This document shows positions 37,965 to 46,855 of a DNA stretch of 64,000 nucleotides, one piece after another. The translations under genes were made by a program, and so were the position numbers. The stretch lies in NCBI RefSeq assembly GCF_023715685.1, contig NZ_JAMBOQ010000003.1, positions 930,001 to 994,000 of the forward strand, in the 5' to 3' direction. This DNA is from Priestia aryabhattai (GTDB lineage Bacteria > Bacillota > Bacilli > Bacillales > Bacillaceae_H). Position 1 is the stretch's first letter. Each line of letters starts with the position of its first letter. The notes below the pieces were generated by a model. The model ran no database searches and was not told the origin of the DNA. It saw only the letters and a list, made by a program, of their open reading frames with translations.

Positions 37965-38091
37965 AAATTTGTATATCATATCCAGCCTAAAAACAGAAAA
38001 AATGGGTTGCAAATGCCCAAGGTCAGAAGGCATTCTAATTGTATTTTGTTCCAAAATGTACTAACAGCAAATAAAAAGTAAATACATGAAA

Positions 38092-38143
38092 AAAGAAAGC
38101 AATCTCATTCACAGGTATTGAAGTGAGGTTGCTTTCTGATCTA
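38092..38143 (+). terminator. rho-independent terminator
   Basis: AGAAAGCAATCTCA and TGAGGTTGCTTTCT form a long stem after the nitrilase-type gene. Confidence 0.75.
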
Positions 38144-38376
38144 TTAACAGATTAATCCGTTAATAGATCATCATCTCAATTTTGAGTATTATCAGAATAT
38201 CTTATGAAAGTTTACTAAAAAAAGAGGTAATTTCACCTGAAAATACTATATTTTTAAAATTAACATATGTATAAAAGGTGCACTTCTTATACATTAGTTT
38301 CTCATCCACCTACTGAGAAAACGTTGATCAATCAACAATGTATAAAAAGCTGCATACTCCGGAAAAAGGGCCCTTG

Positions 38377-38405
38377 GCAGAACCGTCCTCAAGGGTTCTT
38401 TTTTA
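38377..38405 (+). terminator. small terminator beside dif-like site 4
   Basis: AGAACC and GGTTCT form a stem followed by TTTTTT, five bases before the first arm of the dif-like site. Confidence 0.55.
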
Positions 38406-38409
38406 TGAT

Positions 38410-38437
38410 ATTTTCTGGAAGAGTGATTATGTTAACT
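38410..38437 (+). repeat. dif-like site 4
   Basis: Arm ATTTTCTGGAA, spacer GAGTGA, XerD-like arm TTATGTTAACT, followed by the palindrome-like TGTATGAAATATACA. The spacer equals that of the site at 63232-63259. Confidence 0.65.
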
Positions 38438-38575
38438 TGCTTTGTATGAAATATACATAAATACATTTTGTCTAAACTAGTAAGAAGGTAAATCCTTTTG
38501 TCTGAAGAATTAGTAATTGCTTACGAACCTTTATTAGATATATAAAGGTTTCAATATAAGCTAAAGCAGGACAAA

Positions 38576-39124
38576 ATGAGAAAAATAATTGTATCAATGT
38601 ATCTGTCACTAGATGGTGTTATCGAGGAACCAGCATGGACCATGCCGTATTTCAATGAAGAAGTGGCGAAGTTTCAATCTGATCTACTATTTGAAAGTGA
38701 AGCTCTTTTGTTAGGACGAGTAACCTATCAAGGTTTTGCAGCCACCTGGCCTTCCATGGCTGATGAAGATGATTTTGCTGACAAGATGAATAGCATGCCA
38801 AAGTTTGTTGCTTCAACAACTTTGGAGGAGGTTGAGTGGAATGCAAGCTTAATTAAAGGTAATATTACAGAAGAAGTATCTAAATTGAAGCAAGAGCCTG
38901 GTCAGAACCTCTTAATTTATGGTAGTAGTGATCTTATAAACACGTTGATGCAACATGACCTCATTGATGAATATCATTTCATGGTTCATCCTATTGTCCT
39001 AGGGAACGGAAAGCGTCTCTTTAAAGATCGACATGATACAAAAAGTTTTAAACTTTTAAAAACAACAACGACCAGTTCGGGCGTCGTTATTCTTTCCTAC
39101 CAACTGGAGAAAAAAGAACAATAA
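38576..39124 (+). CDS. dihydrofolate-reductase-family protein (RibD C-terminal type)
   Basis: 182 residues: MRKIIVSMYLSLDGVIEEP, LLLGRVTYQGFAATWP, LLIYGSSDLINTLMQHDLIDEYHFMVHPIVLGNGKRLF. It is the YyaP/YwjB type with unknown substrate and NADPH binding expected. The RBS is weak (AAGCAGGACAAA). It is the only gene between dif-like sites 4 and 5, which are direct repeats. Confidence 0.8.
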   Translation: MRKIIVSMYLSLDGVIEEPAWTMPYFNEEVAKFQSDLLFESEALLLGRVTYQGFAATWPSMADEDDFADKMNSMPKFVASTTLEEVEWNASLIKGNITEEVSKLKQEPGQNLLIYGSSDLINTLMQHDLIDEYHFMVHPIVLGNGKRLFKDRHDTKSFKLLKTTTTSSGVVILSYQLEKKEQ

Positions 39125-39130
39125 ATTATA

Positions 39131-39170
39131 AAAAAGCTCATCAATACACGTCCTGATGAGCTTTTTTATA
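39131..39170 (+). terminator. rho-independent terminator
   Basis: AAAAAAGCTCATCA and TGATGAGCTTTTTT form a strong stem, 8 bases before dif-like site 5. Confidence 0.8.
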
Positions 39171-39178
39171 ATTTATTT

Positions 39179-39206
39179 ACTACCTATAAGCTGTATTATG
39201 TTAACT
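39179..39206 (+). repeat. dif-like site 5 (best match)
   Basis: Arm ACTACCTATAA, spacer GCTGTA, XerD-like arm TTATGTTAACT. As I recall it, the B. subtilis chromosomal dif has arms ACTTCCTAGAA and TTATGTAAACT, so this copy differs from it by only a few arm bases. There is no TGTATA companion here. Confidence 0.7.
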
Positions 39207-39269
39207 CTTTTCATAATTCGAGAAAAGTTTTCTCTTAAAAAATTTTCATCTAAATTATAGAATTAGTTA

Positions 39270-39300
39270 TTGACTCTTACCTTAGAGTAGCCTTTAGACT
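39270..39300 (+). promoter_or_regulatory. MerR-type promoter with 19-bp spacer
   Basis: TTGACT, 19 bases, TAGACT with the palindrome ACTCT-TACCTT-AGAGT in the spacer, just upstream of the TipA-like gene. This suggests that the gene activates itself. Confidence 0.7.
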
Positions 39301-39320
39301 GACAGACGAGGTGGATAAGT

Positions 39321-40070
39321 GTGTTATATACAGTAAAACAAATATCAGAATTAACAAATGTGACGATAAAAACCCTATATCATTACCATAAAATTGGTCT
39401 TTTATTGCTTTGCAAAATAAGTGAGGCAGGTTATCGTCTCTATGGAACAAAAGAGCTGGAGCGTTTACAACAAATCTTATTTTATCGAGAGTTGGACTTT
39501 CCCCTCAAAAAAATACAGCAACTATTGAATGGTGAGCCAGAACGATTATCTATATTGTCTGATCAAAGAAAATTACTTCTTGCACGAATGGAAAGAATAA
39601 AGCGTTTAGTTCAGACACTAGATGAATCGATTCACTTCACCATGAAAGGAGAAATTATGGATAAATCAGAAATGTTTAAAGGATTTGAGAGTGAAAAAGA
39701 GTGGGTGGAAGCAATGAAGGATCAAAATGAATATCTAAAAGAGAATTATGACTATGATTTACTTAAAGAAAATCAAATTGATGTTCAGTCAATGAATGAG
39801 CAAGCTTTAGAGGCAAAACACTTTATGGATAGTATAGCTAATTCGCTTAAGGAAGGATTAAAGTTGAATGATGAGAAGGTACAAGATTTAATCAAACAGC
39901 ATATTGATTTCTTAAATAATCAGGGACCTAATACCAGAGCAGCAGATTTTGCAATACAAGCACGCTTCTTTTTAAATGATGATTTTCATAGAAATATGCT
40001 TGAGTCTCAACAAACTGGACTTTCTTATTATCTTTGCATTGCAGCCGAGACGTTTGCTGCTCTTAAGTAG
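39321..40070 (+). CDS. MerR-family regulator with TipAS-like ligand domain
   Basis: 249 residues from GTG 39321 (GAGGTGG upstream). Residues 1-70 are a MerR helix-turn-helix (YTVKQISELTNVTIKTLYHYHKIGLL), then a coiled coil, and residues 120-249 form the all-helical TipAS domain that traps thiopeptides and other drugs in relatives such as TipA, Mta and SkgA. It is likely autoregulated through the 19-bp-spacer promoter. No target gene is adjacent. Confidence 0.85.
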   Translation: MLYTVKQISELTNVTIKTLYHYHKIGLLLLCKISEAGYRLYGTKELERLQQILFYRELDFPLKKIQQLLNGEPERLSILSDQRKLLLARMERIKRLVQTLDESIHFTMKGEIMDKSEMFKGFESEKEWVEAMKDQNEYLKENYDYDLLKENQIDVQSMNEQALEAKHFMDSIANSLKEGLKLNDEKVQDLIKQHIDFLNNQGPNTRAADFAIQARFFLNDDFHRNMLESQQTGLSYYLCIAAETFAALK

Positions 40071-40091
40071 AGAAGTTCAAATATAGAGTAA

Positions 40092-40131
40092 CAAAATAAG
40101 TCAATCTTTCTGGATTGACTTATTTTGTGTT
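40092..40131 (+). terminator. rho-independent terminator
   Basis: AAAATAAGTCAATC and GATTGACTTATTTT form a perfect stem. Confidence 0.85.
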
Positions 40132-40148
40132 TAGAATACGTTTTATAT

Positions 40149-40213
40149 TAAGTAAATAGTGAAGTATTTCGTTAAAATAATTAGTTTTATCATTTACTCT
40201 TTGTGACGACAAA
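40149..40213 (+). repeat. 65-bp element, copy 2
   Basis: It starts TAAGTAAATAGT and ends TGACGACAAA. It sits in the gene-free AT-rich stretch 40132-40589, whose remainder holds only scattered AT runs and one near-DnaA-box (TTATCCATA at about 40526). Confidence 0.7.
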
Positions 40214-40589
40214 AGATAATAAGTTTTTCTACAAGATAAATAATAATTAAACTATTTTTTATTAAATGGTTTTAATAATTATTTTTATAAATGATATAAC
40301 AATATACAATATCTATATTTTAAAACTAAAAGATATTAAGGACTCATTTAACAATTTATTTTAACGTTATCTAACGTTTATTATTTTTACTTTAATGTTC
40401 GTTTTGATAAAGATGTGTACCTTAAGATAATCAAGTAGAAATTATCTTTAACTCTTTTACTCAGTACTTCCGTTATAATTTAACTTTCTAAATAATTAAG
40501 ACGAGTTAATCGAAAAAGGTTAAATTATCCATATTTATCTTATATACTAAAAATTAATCAATACACAATAAGAAGGAGGAAGAAATCCT

Positions 40590-40811
40590 ATGATAAGTAT
40601 AAAAAAAGTTGCTTGTATTCATTATGGGATAAGAATGGACGTTTTTAAACCAGAGGAAATAATCAGCTCCAATCATATGCAGTCCAGGGGATACCTCACT
40701 TGTCCTTATTGTGGCGATATCGAAATCGGCCATGAATGCCAAGAAGGAAAATCAAGGTTTGTGGTTGCTGCTAATAGAGATCATACATATGATTGCCTTT
40801 ATAAAAAATAA
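40590..40811 (+). CDS. small protein with a CxxC zinc-ribbon-like motif
   Basis: 73 residues with a strong RBS (AAGGAGGAAG). TCPYCGDIEIGHEC gives three cysteines and a histidine in zinc-knuckle spacing, and two more cysteines lie at CIHYG and YDCLYKK. No family is recognised. It is probably a small metal-binding cytosolic protein, followed by a terminator. Confidence 0.65.
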   Translation: MISIKKVACIHYGIRMDVFKPEEIISSNHMQSRGYLTCPYCGDIEIGHECQEGKSRFVVAANRDHTYDCLYKK

Positions 40812-40821
40812 TAAAAATTTG

Positions 40822-40863
40822 GTCGTTTCAAAAGTGTTGATTGCTTTTAGAACGACTTTTTTT
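40822..40863 (+). terminator. rho-independent terminator
   Basis: GTCGTTTCAAAAG and CTTTTAGAACGAC form a stem followed by seven T. Confidence 0.8.
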
Positions 40864-41194
40864 GTACCAGAACCTTAGTAACTATATGGAGAGTACTGAT
40901 TTGATCAGTGTTTTCTATATTAATTTTCACAAGAATAAATACATTCTCTCTATGTTACATTATAGCGATGGATGACATCTCACTTTTAATTATAGAATTT
41001 ACGCTACTAATTATACTAGGTTTGTGTAACCAGTTTTTTGCATATCCTATATCTAGCTAACATGATCGATTTTAAAACAAGGAAAGCTAGTGGGCTGTCT
41101 GGATGAAAGAGCAGTAAGAGGAATGTTTTGGATTCTTTGCAGCCAACCAACAATCTAGATCTAGACCAAATAAAACAGAAGGAAAAAATTAAAA

Positions 41195-41305
41195 TTGAAG
41201 TGGAGCGATTTGTACTTTCTAGAATTAAGTGCGGATATTATCGCGGGACTTATGTCCTTCATACTGATTTACGGAACAAGTCGCTTCTTTTCAGTGCAAA
41301 GGTGA
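41195..41305 (+). CDS. 36-residue one-helix membrane protein upstream of the GerAB-type gene
   Basis: TTG 41195 (AGAAGG upstream) opens a frame reading MKWSDLYFLELSADIIAGL and then MSFILIYGTSRFFSVQR. It has one clear membrane span and ends 21 bases before the permease ATG. Small membrane subunits (D-type) accompany some ger operons, so this is a candidate. A longer non-hydrophobic frame over the same DNA looks less real. Confidence 0.4.
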   Translation: MKWSDLYFLELSADIIAGLMSFILIYGTSRFFSVQR

Positions 41306-41326
41306 TGAAAAGGAGGTCTCAGTTGA

Positions 41327-42427
41327 ATGGAAAAAGCCAAAATTAGTACCAGTCAGTTGTTTATCTTAATGGTCCTGTTTGAACTGGGTAGTGCTTTGCT
41401 GATACCTCTTGCGATGAAAGCAAAACAGGATGCATGGCTGGCAATTTTGCTTGGAATGATATGTAGTTTCTTTCTATTTTTAGTCTATCATAAACTTTAT
41501 TCCTATTATCCGAACCTCTTACCTACAGAGTACATGCAAAAAATCATGGGGAAAGTGATAGGCAAGACAATTGCCTTTCTTTATATCCTGTACTTTGCGA
41601 ATAGTGCAGCAAGGGTTCTACGTGATTTTGGGGAGATGTTGTTAACGTTCTCCTATCCAGACACTCCTTTATTTATCGCGAATGCTTTATTGATGCTTGT
41701 CATTATTTATACCGTTCGGAAAGGAATTGAGGTGGTAGCAAGATCAGGGGAACTACTTTTTATTTTCATGTATGTACTTGCCGTTACTGGATTTATTCTA
41801 ATTGTGTGTTCTGGTTTAATCAATTTTACAAACTTACAACCGGTACTTGAGGAAGGAATATGGCCAGTTCTAAAGGTTGTATTCACTCAAACTTTGTACT
41901 TTCCATTTGGAGAAACCGTCTTATTCTTGATGATCTTTCCATATTTGAATAACTCTAAAAAAGCAAAAATTACTGGATTTTGCGCAATCGGATTAAGTGG
42001 GATTAACTTAACTATTACAATGATTATTAATGCGAGTGTACTTGGAGTAGATCTTACTTCACGTTCACAGTTTCCTCTTCTCAGTACTGTACAAAGCATT
42101 CAGGTAGCTGATTTTTTAGAACGTCTTGATGTGTTTTTTATGATAGCGTCAATTATCGGTGTGTTCTTTAAAATATGCTTATATTTCCATGCTGTTGTAA
42201 TTAGCACGGCGAGCTTATTTAAAATTCATTCACCTTCACGTCTGGCTTATCCTTTGGGACTTATCATTATATTTTATTCCATCACGATTGCCAGCAATTT
42301 TCAAGAATTCCTTTACGAGGGAACCAAGATAGTACCTCTTGTTTTCTTTCTTCCTTTTCAAGTAATAATCCCTCTTCTTCTTCTCGCCGTAGCATTCTTA
42401 AAAAATAGGAAGAAACAGAGAGGATAG
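41327..42427 (+). CDS. orphan spore germination permease (GerAB/GerVB-type)
   Basis: 366 residues with ten helices: ISTSQLFILMVLFELGSALL, GKTIAFLYILYFANSAARVLRDFGEM, and the inner loop SGELLFIFMYV. It is a germinant-binding B subunit of the APC superfamily. The RBS AAAAGGAGG is ideal. A and C subunit genes are absent, as with the monocistronic gerVB known from P. megaterium, whose product works with GerU A and C subunits coded elsewhere. Expression in the forespore is expected. Confidence 0.8.
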   Translation: MEKAKISTSQLFILMVLFELGSALLIPLAMKAKQDAWLAILLGMICSFFLFLVYHKLYSYYPNLLPTEYMQKIMGKVIGKTIAFLYILYFANSAARVLRDFGEMLLTFSYPDTPLFIANALLMLVIIYTVRKGIEVVARSGELLFIFMYVLAVTGFILIVCSGLINFTNLQPVLEEGIWPVLKVVFTQTLYFPFGETVLFLMIFPYLNNSKKAKITGFCAIGLSGINLTITMIINASVLGVDLTSRSQFPLLSTVQSIQVADFLERLDVFFMIASIIGVFFKICLYFHAVVISTASLFKIHSPSRLAYPLGLIIIFYSITIASNFQEFLYEGTKIVPLVFFLPFQVIIPLLLLAVAFLKNRKKQRG

Positions 42428-42549
42428 CAGGGTTGTTGGTTTTAGTCCAACAATCATCCACCTAGAAACATAGAGATCCAGTCTCCTTTAAGCAGCTAGC
42501 TTATGAAGCCACTTTAAACGGTCTATGGATGAATATTCTATACATTTTC

Positions 42550-42577
42550 AGTTAACATAATGTCTCTTCCATAACCC
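42550..42577 (-). repeat. dif-like site 6
   Basis: On the minus strand: arm GGGTTATGGAA, spacer GAGACA, XerD-like arm TTATGTTAACT. A half-palindrome CTATACA sits next to the XerD-like arm. It is the first confident site of opposite orientation to sites 1-5. Confidence 0.6.
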
Positions 42578-42852
42578 TACACTAAAAAGAACCATTGTGT
42601 CTGAACTGGCCCCAATTGTCAGACACACTCTCTGAGGAAATTATCTTTGATTTTATCTACAACTGATCACTCGATACAAATTTCAGCTTTCTAGAATTTT
42701 TGTTCTCTTGCTATCATTGAATGTAGCAAATCTCATTACAAATATTTAGGAAAAAACGAAATTCATCCTTCTTTTACCTAACCTTATTAAGTGACAAGCA
42801 AGTAGAAGCTATGATACGTTAGCATCTCTACATATTATCTAAAAATAAGAGG

Positions 42853-43140
42853 ATGAGGTGTTTAAATATGAATAAAACTGAACTATTAGATGCAGTTGCA
42901 ACAAAATCAGAACTAACGAAACAGGATTCAAAAAAGGCTGTAGATGCGTTATTTGAAACAATTTCTAATACACTTGCAAAAGAAGAAAAAATTCAATTAG
43001 TTGGATTTGGTACATTTGAAGTACGTGAACGAGCAGAGCGTACAGGCCGTAATCCTCAAACAGGTGAAGAAATGACAATTCCGGCTTCAAAAGCTCCTGC
43101 TTTTAAACCAGGAAAAGAATTAAAAGAAGCCGTTAAATAA
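42853..43140 (+). CDS. hup: HU-family DNA-binding protein, copy 1
   Basis: The true start is probably the ATG at 42868 ([24 protein letters not shown]), giving 90 residues. Family signature: [25 protein letters not shown], the DNA-binding arm. HU bends and compacts DNA and assists recombination and replication. The twin at 52892 differs at two residues. It is followed by a terminator and a convergent small gene. Confidence 0.9.
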   Translation: MRCLNMNKTELLDAVATKSELTKQDSKKAVDALFETISNTLAKEEKIQLVGFGTFEVRERAERTGRNPQTGEEMTIPASKAPAFKPGKELKEAVK

Positions 43141-43156
43141 ATATGCCTTATAATAC

Positions 43157-43195
43157 AGCCCCCTCTAGAGATAGACTTCTAAAGGGGGGCTATTT
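43157..43195 (+). terminator. terminator after HU copy 1
   Basis: CCCCCTCTAGAG ... CTTCTAAAGGGGGG forms an imperfect stem followed by TATTTTT. Confidence 0.6.
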
Positions 43196-43237
43196 TTCAT
43201 GGTGAAAAATTTCTAAATACCTACACCCAAATATTAT

Positions 43238-43384
43238 CTAATCAAGGTTTCTATTTTCTTGCGTCGTCTTAGAGTTAGAGGTAGGCTCTTTGCCAAGTCT
43301 AGGTTTCCAATTGCCTAACTTGTTTTTTAAGTAATCCTTTAAAACATCACGTTTCTTTTTTCGTCTTTTATCCCTGTTTTTCAT
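43238..43384 (-). CDS. 48-residue very basic protein, copy 1
   Basis: The ATG at 43384 has AAAGGTGGTGAG upstream. The product starts MKNRDKRRKKKRDVLKDYL and ends with a serine/threonine-rich tail. It is conserved in the second HU locus with mostly conservative changes, which supports real coding. It may bind nucleic acid. No known family. Confidence 0.6.
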   Translation of the reverse strand: MKNRDKRRKKKRDVLKDYLKNKLGNWKPRLGKEPTSNSKTTQENRNLD

Positions 43385-43691
43385 AAGGACTCACCACCTT
43401 TAGGTTGCTTAATAGATTCAATTTATCTTTATTATAACTATGTTGAAAAAACCACTCTTTATGCTAAATCTATAAGTAGTAAATAGTTCATCTTACTACT
43501 AAAAGGTATACTTTAACGAACGTTTTTGATGGAATAATAGTTTAGTAATAAATAAGATTCAAAAATGCATAAAGAAGTTAATAATTATGTATAAAATTAG
43601 TAGTTGTTAAGAATGGTATAAACTAATTTTATTTTTCATAAAGAAAACTTTTTAAGAACCTACTGTTTTGATAGCAGGTCCTTCTTGTTAT

Positions 43692-43793
43692 TTATTTCTT
43701 TTTTAACCTTTTAACAAGTTTAAAAGCTAGGAATCCTATTAAACCAATAATTATTAAGAATAATAGCAATCCTGTTGGACTAAATGTACCCAT
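43692..43793 (-). CDS. 33-residue single-helix membrane protein
   Basis: ATG 43793 follows AAGGATGG. The product is MGTFSPTGLLLFLIIIGLI followed by a basic tail ending KRLKKK. It is a small membrane peptide in size and shape like many Bacillus stress or holin-like peptides. The longer frame upstream would run through a dif-like site and lacks an RBS. A hairpin at 43652-43690 ends it. Confidence 0.5.
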   Translation of the reverse strand: MGTFSPTGLLLFLIIIGLIGFLAFKLVKRLKKK

Positions 43794-43880
43794 AATACCA
43801 TCCTTAAAATTTCTATAATTTCTATAAATTACAATGTTATCATATTTAAAAGGTTTGCACATTTCTCCTTCAGGATTTTT

Positions 43881-43908
43881 CATCCCTATAACACGTTTTA
43901 TGGTAACG
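43881..43908 (+). repeat. weak dif-like site 7
   Basis: Arm CATCCCTATAA, spacer CACGTT, XerD-like arm TTATGGTAACG. The first arm is close to that of site 5. No TGTATA companion. Its plus orientation breaks the left/right polarity of the other sites. Confidence 0.4.
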
Positions 43909-43920
43909 ACCACTTACTGA

Positions 43921-43950
43921 AAAGCTATCTCATTCTATGAGATAGCTTTT
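43921..43950. terminator. hairpin terminator
   Basis: AAAGCTATCTCAT and ATGAGATAGCTTT form a strong stem with a T-run. Confidence 0.7.
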
Positions 43951-44066
43951 ATTTTAATTAGTCTCTATTCTAATTCTATATTAAACTGTTTTTTGTCCTC
44001 TAACAGAAGTCCAATTTCATTCTTTCTTCTTTTTTTAGTGACCAGGACTCTTATACTAGTTCAACC

Positions 44067-44591
44067 TTAGTTTTTATTTTTGGCTTGTAAATATTCTTTT
44101 TGAAACATACACATCCTTATAGCGTTATGATAGCTTCCATCGACAAAAAATTCATCTTTTAACTCGCCTTCAATAGAAAAACCAACCTTCTTATAGATAT
44201 GAATTGCTTTTTCATTTTCCTTGTCTACAATTAAGTAAAGTTTATGCATATTCAATACCGAAAAGGCATAATTCATTGCTAGGTTTGTGGCAACCATGGC
44301 GTAACCATGACCTTGATACGTAGGGTCAATTATAATTTGAAACTCTGCTCTACGATGAATATAATCAATTTCGACCAATTCGACTAATCCAAGCATATCC
44401 CCGTCCTTTTCTAGTATGAAGCGACGCTCACCTTGATCGTGAATATGTTTATCATATAAATCCTGTAGCTCTACAAAAGCTTCATAAGGCTCCTCAAACC
44501 AATAAGACATGATGTTTGCATCATTATTGAGTTCATGGACAAATTTTAAATCTTCTCTTTCCAAAGGACGTAACTTAAGTTCCTTATTCAT
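44067..44591 (-). CDS. speG: spermidine N1-acetyltransferase SpeG
   Basis: About 174 residues from ATG 44591 (GGAGG 8 bases upstream). It closely follows E. coli SpeG as I recall it: [51 protein letters not shown] (acetyl-CoA loop), [17 protein letters not shown]. It acetylates spermidine or spermine to limit polyamine toxicity. B. subtilis is not known to carry this form, so transfer is plausible. Confidence 0.9.
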   Translation of the reverse strand: MNKELKLRPLEREDLKFVHELNNDANIMSYWFEEPYEAFVELQDLYDKHIHDQGERRFILEKDGDMLGLVELVEIDYIHRRAEFQIIIDPTYQGHGYAMVATNLAMNYAFSVLNMHKLYLIVDKENEKAIHIYKKVGFSIEGELKDEFFVDGSYHNAIRMCMFQKEYLQAKNKN

Positions 44592-44766
44592 CTCTAAAAC
44601 CTCCACATTCTAGCATTACTTTAGCACTTTCCGTTTTAAATGTAAAAATTGCTGTAGTTTTAAAAAATAACAAGACATAATGCGATGTTTTACATACTTA
44701 TTAAAAGAGCCATAGTATAATTTAAAGATCTTGTAAGTGAAATTCATTAACTTTAAGGAGTATCTT

Positions 44767-45687
44767 ATGAAAAAAGCAGTTGGTATTCTTCTTATTTTAC
44801 TGTGGTGTATAAACCAAAGGGTTGAGGCCGCTAATCAACCTTCAGCAGCTCCTATAATACATCATGAAATCTACGTTTCTCCTACAGGGGATGACAAAAA
44901 CCTAGGTACTAAAAGCAAACCTTTTAAAACACTAAGAAGGGCAAGTGAAGTAGCTCAACCTGGAACTACGGTTTATATCAGGGGCGGCATCTATTATGAG
45001 CAATTAATCATTAGTCGTTCAGGTACTAAACAAGAGCCTATTATCTTCAGGAACTATAAAAGTGAAAAGCCACTTATTAGTGGAGAAAAAATAAAGAGCC
45101 GTTCCACAGATGGAGGTCTAGTTAGCATAGAGAATAAGAGCTACATAACAATTCAAGGTTTGAATATAGGTCATTTTTCTACTTCTAAGGAACAAAATAC
45201 ACCATGCGGAATCTACGTAGACGGAGGAAAAGACGTTGTTATCGAGCATAACGTTTCAAGTCATAATGATCCAGGAATAGAAATCGCAAGTGAACACTAT
45301 GGTAAACAAACTAGGAATGTTCAAGTCATACGGAATATGATTTATAAGAATCGTTTTACGGGAATTTCAATCGGAGGCTATGATAAAAAACGTGGAGGAA
45401 CGATAAATACTCTTATTGAACATAATATTTTATATGGAAATGATACGATGAACATGGATGGTGGTCAATTACTGATGCAATATCATGCGACTCATAACAC
45501 TATCAACAATAATGTGATAGTTTCAGTAAAATCTAATTTGCTTCTAGCCAATCTTCATTACTCAAATAAATATAATCAACTTAATAATAATGTATATCTA
45601 AATAAAAGTAGAGATGCAACGAATCGATGGATATGGAATGGGCAAGAAATAGAAAGTCCTACCATCATATCCCCTAGGCTTTTTTAA
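44767..45687 (+). CDS. secreted right-handed beta-helix protein
   Basis: 306 residues from ATG 44767 (TAAGGAG upstream). A signal peptide (MKKAVGILLILLWCINQRVEA) is followed by YVSPTGDDKNLGTKSKPFKTLRRA, the typical DUF1565/pectate-lyase-like entry, then parallel beta-helix coils with asparagine ladders (VVIEHNVSSHND, IRNMIYKNRFTGISIGG, NNNVIVSVKSN). It is probably a surface polysaccharide lyase or binder. Catalytic residues cannot be assigned. Confidence 0.75.
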   Translation: MKKAVGILLILLWCINQRVEAANQPSAAPIIHHEIYVSPTGDDKNLGTKSKPFKTLRRASEVAQPGTTVYIRGGIYYEQLIISRSGTKQEPIIFRNYKSEKPLISGEKIKSRSTDGGLVSIENKSYITIQGLNIGHFSTSKEQNTPCGIYVDGGKDVVIEHNVSSHNDPGIEIASEHYGKQTRNVQVIRNMIYKNRFTGISIGGYDKKRGGTINTLIEHNILYGNDTMNMDGGQLLMQYHATHNTINNNVIVSVKSNLLLANLHYSNKYNQLNNNVYLNKSRDATNRWIWNGQEIESPTIISPRLF

Positions 45688-45913
45688 TAAAAGTTTCTTT
45701 TAAGAAGATATTCTTTATTGAGTTGCTTGCTGGGATTCTATTTGAGGTTGGATAATTATTCACTGCACACTCTCTGCTGGTTATACTTTTTATTTCATTA
45801 TATAGGCTTGGTGACAGGGGAGCTGCTGTAGACCGCAAAGTAGTGTTTTCACCCTTTAATCAATAGATTACACTCAAATTAGTAATTACATTAAGATTAG
45901 GGGAAGAGGATTT

Positions 45914-46191
45914 ATGAAACGAAATTCGAATGAAGATGAGTTACTGGGACACTCTGGAGTATTATCAATTGAAAGAAAACTTATTGGCAATAAAACAGGA
46001 GTAAGTCGTTTAGGCTTTACAGTATTATTAAAGTACTTTCAACAAGGGGCTAGATTTCCGTCCAAGAAACAAGATATTCCCGAGAAGATTTTAGAGGATT
46101 AACACCTTTATTTTATTATCATGTGAATCCATACGGAACTTTTGAACTTGATATGGATCAGCGAATACCTATTAAGTTGAAAGTCTCGTAA
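45914..46191 (+). pseudogene. Tn3-family transposase with most of the gene deleted
   Basis: The first 57 codons (MKRNSNEDELLGHSGVLSIE, NKTGVSRLGFTVLLKYFQQ) are the N-terminal DUF4158 start of a Tn3 transposase. Near 46085 the sequence jumps, one frame over, to the end of the same kind of protein ([20 protein letters not shown], stop at 46189-46191). Some 900 codons between are gone. Terminal inverted repeats were not found. Confidence 0.7.
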
Positions 46192-46272
46192 TTTTCATTA
46201 TTTCGATTAGTAGCAAAAACTAGCTAATCACTTGACAGGACATTAGATGGTTTTTGCTCTTAATACATAGAC

Positions 46273-46308
46273 GTGAAAAGAGCGCATCTTCCAGAAAAGC
46301 GCCCTTTT
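46273..46308. terminator. hairpin terminator
   Basis: AAAAGAGCGC and GCGCCCTTTT form a stem downstream of the VOC gene region. Confidence 0.6.
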
Positions 46309-46388
46309 ATTGAATAAGAATTTTCTTCAAATATTTTCACTTCAGTAATGTATATTTCAGTAAAGGCTTTTTATAAAACGTCACTTAC

Positions 46389-46841
46389 TTATTTGTTACC
46401 GAGTTGTTCCGCCAAACCGATTAGAAGTCCTTCGATTCCACGAATGTAGCAGAGCCGATACGAGTCCTCGTACTGAACCACTTCGCCAACGAGCTGAGCA
46501 CCATACTTAGTGAGTCTGGATACCATTTCGTCAATGTCTTCAACGGTAAACATGACGCGTAGATAACCGAGGGCGTTTACAGGAGCAGTCCGGTGATCTG
46601 ATATAGTAGGTGGGGTGAGAAATCGCGAAAGTTCAAGTCGGCTGTGGCCATCTGGAGTAACCATCATAGCAATCTCTACGCACTGAGAACCCAATCCGGT
46701 TACGTGACCAGCCCATTCACCCCCGACAGTGGCTCGCCCTTCGAGGCTCAAGCCAATCTCCTTGAAGAAAGAAATGGCGTCATCAAGGGATTCTACAACG
46801 ATGCCGACATTGTCCATTCTTAGTAAGTTGTTTTTTGCCAT
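46389..46841 (-). CDS. VOC-family protein (glyoxalase/dioxygenase fold)
   Basis: 150 residues with two beta-alpha-beta-beta-beta halves: LLRMDNVGIVVESLDDAISFF and the C-terminal YEDSYRLCYIRGIEGLLIGLAE. The base composition is visibly richer in GC than its neighbours, suggesting separate arrival. The RBS is AAGGAGATAAAAC. The substrate is unknown. It starts only 14 bases from the divergent recombinase gene. Confidence 0.8.
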   Translation of the reverse strand: MAKNNLLRMDNVGIVVESLDDAISFFKEIGLSLEGRATVGGEWAGHVTGLGSQCVEIAMMVTPDGHSRLELSRFLTPPTISDHRTAPVNALGYLRVMFTVEDIDEMVSRLTKYGAQLVGEVVQYEDSYRLCYIRGIEGLLIGLAEQLGNK

Positions 46842-46855
46842 AGTTTTATCTCCTT

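Larger units (their letters stand above)
42625..43460 (+). repeat. duplicated HU locus, copy 1
   Basis: It matches 52608-53500: a shared 5' stretch from CTCTCTGAGGAA, the HU gene with its RBS, the terminator, and a convergent small basic-protein gene. The HU coding parts are nearly identical, differing mostly at third codon positions. Confidence 0.9.

Noticed and set aside
38260..38287. AATTAACATAT, a minus-strand XerD-like arm
   Set aside because: It has a mismatch in the core and an unrelated second arm.
40520..40535. TTATCCATA as a DnaA box
   Set aside because: Single copy with one mismatch; no cluster or replication gene, so an origin cannot be claimed.
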